This document shows, piece after piece, positions 7,725 through 12,118 of a DNA stretch of 12,118 bases (position 1 is the first letter of the stretch; each line of letters starts with the position of its first letter). This DNA comes from Lutibacter sp. (GTDB lineage: Bacteria > Bacteroidota > Bacteroidia > Flavobacteriales > Flavobacteriaceae). The translations under genes and the position numbers were made by a program. A model generated the notes under the pieces. It was not told where the DNA came from. It saw only the letters and a list, made by a program, of their open reading frames with translations, and did not search any database. The stretch spans positions 110,294 to 122,411 of the forward strand of contig NVVE01000001.1 of NCBI GenBank assembly GCA_002733285.1. The letters run 5' to 3'.

Positions 7725-9026
7725 ATGAATTATATCGATAACGTTGCTTTTGCAATTCTTCTAGTTCTTGGAATTGGCTTTTTTGTGAAAAATATTAGAA
7801 AAATTACCAGAAACATCAAACTAGGTAAAGATATTGATAGGATGGATAATGCGAATGCTCGATGGAAAAACATGGCAATGATTGCTCTGGGTCAGTCAAA
7901 AATGGTAAAACGACCAATTGCAGGAGTTTTGCATATCATAGTGTATGTTGGCTTTATAATTATAAATATTGAAGTTCTTGAAATATTAATAGACGGACTT
8001 TTTGGAACATATCGAGTTTTATCTTTCCTTGGAGGAATATATAATTTTTTAATTGGTTCATTTGAAGTACTTGCCTTTTTGGTGCTGATTTCAGTAATTA
8101 TTTTTTGGTTGCGAAGAATGGTTCTTAGAATTCCTCGTTTTTGGGATAAAGAAATGAAAGGTTTCCCGAAGAACGATGCGCTTAATATTTTATATTTTGA
8201 AATGGTATTAATGTTGCTGTTTTTAATTATGAATACAACTGATGTACAGTTTCAAGAAATGAACTCAGGTAATTTAATAAGTCAGTTTTTAGTACCAATT
8301 TTTGAAAGTTTTAGTCTTGAAAGTTTACATACTATTGAGCGTGTGGCTTGGTGGATTCATATTACAGGAATTCTAGTGTTTTTAAACTATTTATATTATT
8401 CCAAGCATCTTCATATTTTATTAGCTTTCCCAAATACATTTTATGCAAATTTAAATGTTAAAGGAAAACTTGACAATTTAGAAGCTGTTACTAATGAAGT
8501 TAAATTAATGATGGATCCTGATGCAGATCCATATGCTGCAACACCAGAAGATGAGAGTGAAACTCCAGGAAAATTTGGGGCAAGCGATGTAACCGATTTA
8601 AATTGGGTGCAATTAATGAATGCCTATACTTGTACTGAATGTGGACGATGTACTTCATCTTGCCCTGCGAGTCAAACGGGGAAAGAGTTATCTCCACGTG
8701 CTATTATGATGAAAACGCGTGATAGATTAGAAGAAGTAGGAAGAAACATAAATAAGAACGGAAAGTTTGTAGACGATGGCAAACAATTATTGAATGATTA
8801 TATAACCCCCGAAGAAATTTGGGCTTGTACAAGTTGTAATGCCTGTGTTGAAGAATGTCCTGTAAGTATAGACCCACTATCAATTATTATAGATTTACGG
8901 CGCTTTTTAGTGATGGAACAATCAGCAGCACCACAGGAGTTAAATATTATGATGACAAACATTGAAAATAATGGAGCTCCATGGCAATACAATCAAATGG
9001 ATAGGTTAAATTGGAAAGACAAATAA
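7725..9026 (+). CDS. membrane (Fe-S)-binding oxidoreductase subunit, HdrE-HdrC-like (NarI-like plus two 4Fe-4S)
   Basis: A 433-residue electron-transfer protein that joins a five-helix NarI/HdrE-like membrane domain (about 7-23, 64-84, 108-130, 153-170, 205-225) to a soluble HdrC-like domain. Candidate haem b ligands are His70 in the second helix, His212 in WWIH, and His228 and His230 in SKHLHI. Two ferredoxin-type 4Fe-4S motifs follow: Cys303, 306, 309, 313 and Cys368, 371, 374, 378, each ending in Cys-Pro. This is the architecture of HdrDE-like membrane oxidoreductases, including ETF:menaquinone oxidoreductase (EMO), except that the CCG catalytic part is missing and is encoded at 9523-10302. 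The likely role is to pass electrons between a soluble donor and menaquinone. The donor is an inference; EtfAB is one option. The start is ATG 7725; an ATG four bases earlier is followed by a stop after six codons. Confidence 0.88.
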   Translation: MNYIDNVAFAILLVLGIGFFVKNIRKITRNIKLGKDIDRMDNANARWKNMAMIALGQSKMVKRPIAGVLHIIVYVGFIIINIEVLEILIDGLFGTYRVLSFLGGIYNFLIGSFEVLAFLVLISVIIFWLRRMVLRIPRFWDKEMKGFPKNDALNILYFEMVLMLLFLIMNTTDVQFQEMNSGNLISQFLVPIFESFSLESLHTIERVAWWIHITGILVFLNYLYYSKHLHILLAFPNTFYANLNVKGKLDNLEAVTNEVKLMMDPDADPYAATPEDESETPGKFGASDVTDLNWVQLMNAYTCTECGRCTSSCPASQTGKELSPRAIMMKTRDRLEEVGRNINKNGKFVDDGKQLLNDYITPEEIWACTSCNACVEECPVSIDPLSIIIDLRRFLVMEQSAAPQELNIMMTNIENNGAPWQYNQMDRLNWKDK

Positions 9027-9063
9027 ATAAGAACTAATATTATTAAATTTAAAAACCCTTACA

Positions 9064-9507
9064 ATGAAAAAAGAAGATGTAGAGAAATTATTACATGAAA
9101 AAGTTGAAGCAGGATTGCATATTAGCCCTATTTTACCGGAAGGAATCAAAAATTATTTGATTGATATTGATGGTACAATATGCGATGATATACCTAATGA
9201 AGAACCTGAACGGATGTTAACTGCTAAAGTGTACTTAGACGCATTGAAAACGCTAAATGATTGGTTTGATGAAGGTCATATTATCTGTTTTTTCACTTCA
9301 AGATTGGAGGAACATAGAGAATATACTGAAATTTGGTTGAAAGAAAACGGATTTAAATACCATAGCTTGCTAATGGGAAAACCGAGAGGAGGAAATTATC
9401 ATTGGGTTGATAACCATCTTGTTAAGGCAACAAGATATCGAGGTAAATTCACAGAATTAGTTACAAAAGACGTGACTATTGAAGTTTTTGACGACGGAAA
9501 ACACTAA
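9064..9507 (+). CDS. HAD-superfamily phosphatase-like protein between the Fe-S genes
   Basis: A 147-residue soluble protein with the marks of a small, cap-less HAD hydrolase. Motif I is IDIDGT with Asp34 (nucleophile) and Asp36. Motif II is FFTSR with Thr78. Lys106 in MGKPRGG fits motif III, and WVDNH with Asp116 fits a reduced motif IV that has one Asp instead of the usual pair. I recall homologues in Flavobacteriaceae being labelled phosphoheptose isomerase; nothing of the SIS sugar isomerase fold is visible here, so I would not use that name. The substrate is unknown. It lies 37 bases after the HdrE-HdrC-like gene and 15 bases before the CCG-domain gene, so it should be cotranscribed with both and may serve the same pathway or its maturation. 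HAD membership is well supported; the function is not. Confidence 0.85.
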   Translation: MKKEDVEKLLHEKVEAGLHISPILPEGIKNYLIDIDGTICDDIPNEEPERMLTAKVYLDALKTLNDWFDEGHIICFFTSRLEEHREYTEIWLKENGFKYHSLLMGKPRGGNYHWVDNHLVKATRYRGKFTELVTKDVTIEVFDDGKH

Positions 9508-9522
9508 TAAAATATTTATAGT

Positions 9523-10302
9523 ATGAACGTACCAACAATGGCAGAAATGATGGCACAAGGAAAACAACCTGAAGTATTATTTTGGGTTGGTTGTGCAGGT
9601 AGTTTTGATGACAGAGCAAAAAAAATTACAAAAGCATTTGTGAAAATCTTAAACAAAGCAAATGTTGATTTTGCTGTTTTGGGTACAGAAGAAAGTTGTT
9701 CTGGAGATCCTGCTAAAAGAGCTGGAAATGAATTTTTGTTTCAAATGCAGGCAATGACAAATATTGAAGTGTTAAATGCGTATGAAGTAAAAAAAATTGT
9801 AACTGCATGTCCACACTGCTATAATACATTCAAAAATGAGTACCCAGAATTAGGTGGAGCTTATGAAGTTGTGCATCATACAGAATTATTAAAATCGTTG
9901 CTTGATGAAGGTAGAATTACCATTGAAGGAGGTAAATTCAGTGGAAAGAAAATTACTTTTCATGATCCTTGTTATTTAGGACGTGCGAATAATATTTATG
10001 AAGCACCTCGTGAATTAATTAAAAAGTTAGATGTAGAATTAGTTGAAATGAAGCGTTGCAAAACGGAAGGATTATGTTGCGGAGCAGGGGGAGCACAAAT
10101 GTTTAAGGATGCTGAAAAAGGAACAAAAGAAATTAACGTAGAACGCACAGAAGACGCTATAGAGGTAAAGCCAGATATTATAGCAACGGGATGTCCGTTT
10201 TGTAATACAATGATGACAGATGGCGTTAAAACAACGGATAAAGAAGATGAAATAGAAGTTTTAGACATTGCTGAACTTATTGCAAATGCTGAGGATTTAT
10301 AA
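9523..10302 (+). CDS. CCG-domain (Fe-S)-binding oxidoreductase subunit, HdrB-like
   Basis: A 259-residue soluble protein with two tandem cysteine-rich CCG domains (DUF224), the fold that holds non-cubane 4Fe-4S clusters in HdrB/HdrD. The second motif is complete: Cys150 in HDPCYLGR, Cys185-Cys186-Gly in the GLCCGAGG segment, then Cys224 and Cys227 in CPFC. The first is degenerate: Cys24 in VGCAGS, then Cys59-Ser60-Gly61 where CCG is expected, then Cys96 and Cys99 in CPHC. In both motifs 34 residues separate the first Cys from the next. The domain probably forms the soluble catalytic half of a complex with the membrane protein at 7725-9026, giving together the usual HdrE-HdrC-HdrB order of HdrDE-like enzymes. 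Other CCG proteins (LutA, GlpC, GlcF) take part in lactate or glycerol-3-phosphate oxidation, but no such partner gene is present here. Start ATG 9523. Confidence 0.9.
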   Translation: MNVPTMAEMMAQGKQPEVLFWVGCAGSFDDRAKKITKAFVKILNKANVDFAVLGTEESCSGDPAKRAGNEFLFQMQAMTNIEVLNAYEVKKIVTACPHCYNTFKNEYPELGGAYEVVHHTELLKSLLDEGRITIEGGKFSGKKITFHDPCYLGRANNIYEAPRELIKKLDVELVEMKRCKTEGLCCGAGGAQMFKDAEKGTKEINVERTEDAIEVKPDIIATGCPFCNTMMTDGVKTTDKEDEIEVLDIAELIANAEDL

Positions 10303-10344
10303 TTTTTGGTTGTAGTTATTTTTTTAGATTCATTTTATTGAAAT

Positions 10345-11241
10345 ATGATTAAATATTACATTGAAGCTGCACGTTTAAGGACCTTACCACTTTCGGTTTC
10401 TGGAATTATTGTTGGAAGTTTTATTGCTGCTTCTCAAGGTTATTTTAATTGGGGAATTTGTATGTTAGCAATGTTGACCACTATTGGCTTTCAAATTATT
10501 TCAAACTTTGCAAATGATTATGGAGATGGAGTAAAGGGAACAGATAATAATGATAGAGTTGGGCCTGAAAGAGCTATTCAAAGTGGTGCTATTACTCCTA
10601 AACAAATGTTGATTGCTATTATTGTTTCAGTAATAATTACATTAATCCTTGCAATTTTTCTTATTTATAGTTCATTTGGGAAGAACGATTTTGTTAATTT
10701 AAGTATTTTCTTTTTATTAGGCGTCCTTAGTATTGTTGCAGCTGTTAAATATACTATGGGTAAAAAAGCTTATGGCTATAGTGGTTTTGGAGACTTATTC
10801 GTATTTCTTTTTTTTGGATTGCTAAGTGTTTGTGGAAGTTTTTATTTATATACCAAACAATTTGACGTTACTATTCTTTTACCAGCTTTTTCTGTCGGAT
10901 TTCTGAGTATGGGTGTTTTAAATTTGAACAATATGCGTGACCGAGCATCTGATATAATATCTAGTAAAAAAACATTCGTGGTCAAAATAGGAGCAAAATT
11001 TTCAAAGTATTACCATTATTTCTTATTAATAGCTTCATTTTTATCGGCGAGTACATTTATAGTTATCGAGTATAAATCACCAATTCAATTTTTATTTGTT
11101 TTAGCATATATTCCTATTGCTAAGAATTTTATTGTTGTTTATAAAAATGAAATCCCGAAATTATTAGATCCAGAATTAAAAAAACTAGCTTTAAGTACAT
11201 TTTTGTTTGCCATCCTTTTTGGATTAGGACAAGTTTTATGA
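10345..11241 (+). CDS. menA: 1,4-dihydroxy-2-naphthoate polyprenyltransferase (UbiA family)
   Basis: A polytopic inner-membrane prenyltransferase that joins 1,4-dihydroxy-2-naphthoate to a polyprenyl chain in menaquinone synthesis. The 298 residues match usual MenA length and contain about eight or nine hydrophobic helices. The first Asp-rich motif is NDYGDGVKGTDN (57-68) and the second is NMRDRASD (196-203); together they bind magnesium and the prenyl diphosphate. The N-terminal AARLRTLPLSVSG (8-20) and the NDYGDGVKGTDN form are typical of MenA rather than UbiA or haem O synthase. No other men genes are present. It follows the CCG protein by 42 bases, so it may share the transcript with the Fe-S module, which would plausibly use the quinone. 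The start is ATG 10345. UbiA-family membership is near certain; the exact substrate is inferred from motifs and phylum. Confidence 0.92.
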   Translation: MIKYYIEAARLRTLPLSVSGIIVGSFIAASQGYFNWGICMLAMLTTIGFQIISNFANDYGDGVKGTDNNDRVGPERAIQSGAITPKQMLIAIIVSVIITLILAIFLIYSSFGKNDFVNLSIFFLLGVLSIVAAVKYTMGKKAYGYSGFGDLFVFLFFGLLSVCGSFYLYTKQFDVTILLPAFSVGFLSMGVLNLNNMRDRASDIISSKKTFVVKIGAKFSKYYHYFLLIASFLSASTFIVIEYKSPIQFLFVLAYIPIAKNFIVVYKNEIPKLLDPELKKLALSTFLFAILFGLGQVL

Positions 11242-11297
11242 TTTTTTCTTTTTTATATTAAATAAATAAGATAATTTAGTCTTGTAATAGAGGAGAA

Positions 11298-11678
11298 GTG
11301 AAAAATCAATTTTTTGGAATATTTTTTTATTTACTTTATTTGTTGGCAATGGTTCGTCCATTAATTCCAATTATAGAGTATCATGCCAATTATGATTACA
11401 TAGTAAATGTACTTTGTGAAAATAGAGATCGTCCTTTTTTAGAATGTAATGGGAAGTGTTATTTAGAAAAGCAATTAAAAAAGGCAGGTCATGATAACCA
11501 CAATCATAAATCTACAATTCCTTCTATAAATTTTGAGGATTATCCAATTTCCCCATTGGATCAGTTTAATTATCAAATTTCATCGAATAAAGAAAATTAT
11601 AATTTAAAGGTTAATACTTCTCAAAATCTTCATCAAGATGAATACTTGTTTTCTATTTTACGGCCTCCACAGTTATAA
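11298..11678 (+). CDS. small Cys/His-containing membrane-anchored protein, function unknown
   Basis: I cannot assign a characterised family. The 126-residue product starts with a hydrophobic segment (about 4-26), either an uncleaved anchor or a signal peptide. Next comes an NYDYI stretch and three cysteines in a CX9CX3C arrangement (Cys40, Cys50, Cys54; the last two in ECNGKCYL). A short His cluster, HDNHNH, follows at 65-70, then a polar tail with no further domain. The Cys and His content suggests metal or redox chemistry in the periplasm, an inference only. The start is GTG at 11298: AGGAG at 11291-11295 is a rare Shine-Dalgarno-like match for this phylum but lies only 2 bases away, and the next in-frame Met (18) would destroy the hydrophobic segment. 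A stop at 11277 closes the frame upstream. It precedes a probable TonB-dependent receptor by 188 bases and may act with it. Confidence 0.75.
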   Translation: MKNQFFGIFFYLLYLLAMVRPLIPIIEYHANYDYIVNVLCENRDRPFLECNGKCYLEKQLKKAGHDNHNHKSTIPSINFEDYPISPLDQFNYQISSNKENYNLKVNTSQNLHQDEYLFSILRPPQL

Positions 11679-11708
11679 TACCTATATAAAATAAAATTCT
11701 TAAATAGG

Positions 11709-11729
11709 GTATAGAAGCAACTTCTATAC
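11709..11729. repeat. perfect 9-bp inverted repeat with 3-base loop
   Basis: The arms GTATAGAAG (11709-11717) and CTTCTATAC (11721-11729) are exact reverse complements around the loop CAA. The repeat lies 31 bases after the stop of the small Cys/His protein and about 140 bases before the start of the next gene. No T-run follows on the + strand, so it is not a classical intrinsic terminator. It could be an mRNA 3'-end hairpin or a dimeric repressor site for the receptor gene. Nearby ATACCTAT (11678-11685) and ATAGGGTAT (11705-11713) form an imperfect alternative pairing that overlaps its left arm. Confidence 0.6.
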
Positions 11730-11866
11730 TATCGGTGTTGGTTGTATTAAATGTAATTTTTGTGAACATTTCTTACAATTAGACTGCAATTTTAAGCTTC
11801 TATCAAAAAACATATTAATCAGTATCGCTGTAAATAATGAGCGATTAAATAAAAAATTTTATTCAA

Positions 11867-12118
11867 ATGAATAAATCTGTATGTGCTAGTATACTACTAG
11901 TATTTGTAATGGCATTCTCGTATGCCCAAGAGTTAACTATTAGTGGGGAAATTGTTGATAAAAAAACAAACAACCCTATAGGAAATGTGACAATCCAAGT
12001 TCTGAAAAATAATATTTTTTCAGTAACCAACATGAATGGGGAATTTTCTATTCAGGCTAAAGAAGGAGATAGCGTAGAAATATCTCATATAAGTTATAAA
12101 ACAGTCATTGTTGAGTTG
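11867..12118 (+). CDS. secreted protein with CarboxypepD_reg-like domain, probable TonB-dependent receptor, 5' part
   Basis: The first 84 codons of a gene that runs off the end of the window. The product begins with a signal peptide (MNKSVCASILLVFVMAFSYAQ, likely cut after Gln21 or close by). A beta-sandwich of the CarboxypepD_reg-like type follows from residue 23: ISGEIVDKKTNNPIGNVTI, then TNMNGEFSIQAKEGDSVEIS and HISYKT. In Bacteroidota this layout most often begins a TonB-dependent outer-membrane receptor (SusC/RagA-like or siderophore/metal type), but other outer-membrane proteins such as DUF5686 proteins share it. The plug and barrel would lie beyond the window. Start ATG 11867 is the first Met and gives an intact signal peptide. 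The upstream gap (11679-11866) holds the inverted repeat but no convincing TAnnTTTG promoter. Confidence 0.85.
   Translation, partial: MNKSVCASILLVFVMAFSYAQELTISGEIVDKKTNNPIGNVTIQVLKNNIFSVTNMNGEFSIQAKEGDSVEISHISYKTVIVEL

Noticed and set aside
9996..10268. 90-codon - strand frame inside the CCG-domain gene
   Set aside because: The + strand carries a complete, conserved Cys motif over the same bases. The antisense product is a Ser-rich shadow.
11277..11284. TAGTCTTG as a -7 promoter element for the small Cys/His protein
   Set aside because: One mismatch to the consensus, no TTG at the right spacing upstream, and a start of transcription that would leave almost no leader before the GTG.

Overview
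The window is AT-rich bacterial chromosome that reads as Bacteroidota, most likely Flavobacteriaceae. Reasons: a Bacteroidota-type LptD with a Gln-ended signal peptide, an MlaD-like protein starting at TTG, almost no Shine-Dalgarno sequences, a CarboxypepD_reg-like start of a probable TonB-dependent receptor, and a split Hdr-like Fe-S module. No mobile element, CRISPR array, tRNA or rRNA was seen. Gene density is high and the contents look like core chromosome.

Region 1 (1-2045, + strand): a glycolytic run of the 3' two-thirds of pfkA (6-phosphofructokinase), gap (glyceraldehyde-3-phosphate dehydrogenase) and mgsA (methylglyoxal synthase). Spacing is tight, so it is probably one operon joining the phosphofructokinase step, the triose-phosphate oxidation step and the methylglyoxal overflow branch.

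Region 2 (2051-5067 or slightly beyond, - strand): lptD followed 23 bases later by ridA, transcribed toward mgsA and ending 5 bases from it. lptD has no in-frame ATG that could be its start.

Region 3 (5269-7410, + strand): divergent from lptD. It holds a secreted N-acetylmuramoyl-L-alanine amidase with a C-terminal SPOR-like region, then an MlaD/MCE protein. With lptD this forms an envelope cluster (LPS export, peptidoglycan cleavage, lipid transport).

Region 4 (7411-11241, + strand): after a 314-base non-coding gap comes a membrane cytochrome b-like/HdrC-like Fe-S protein, a small HAD-like protein, an HdrB-like CCG-domain protein and a MenA-like prenyltransferase. The two Fe-S proteins look like one HdrDE-type membrane oxidoreductase split over two genes, with the HAD gene between them. 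The prenyltransferase probably makes the menaquinone that such a complex would use. This is the most interesting part of the window.

Region 5 (11242-12118, + strand): a small, apparently membrane-anchored protein with a CX9CX3C pattern and a His cluster, a perfect 9-bp inverted repeat, and the first 84 codons of a secreted CarboxypepD_reg-like protein, probably a TonB-dependent receptor.
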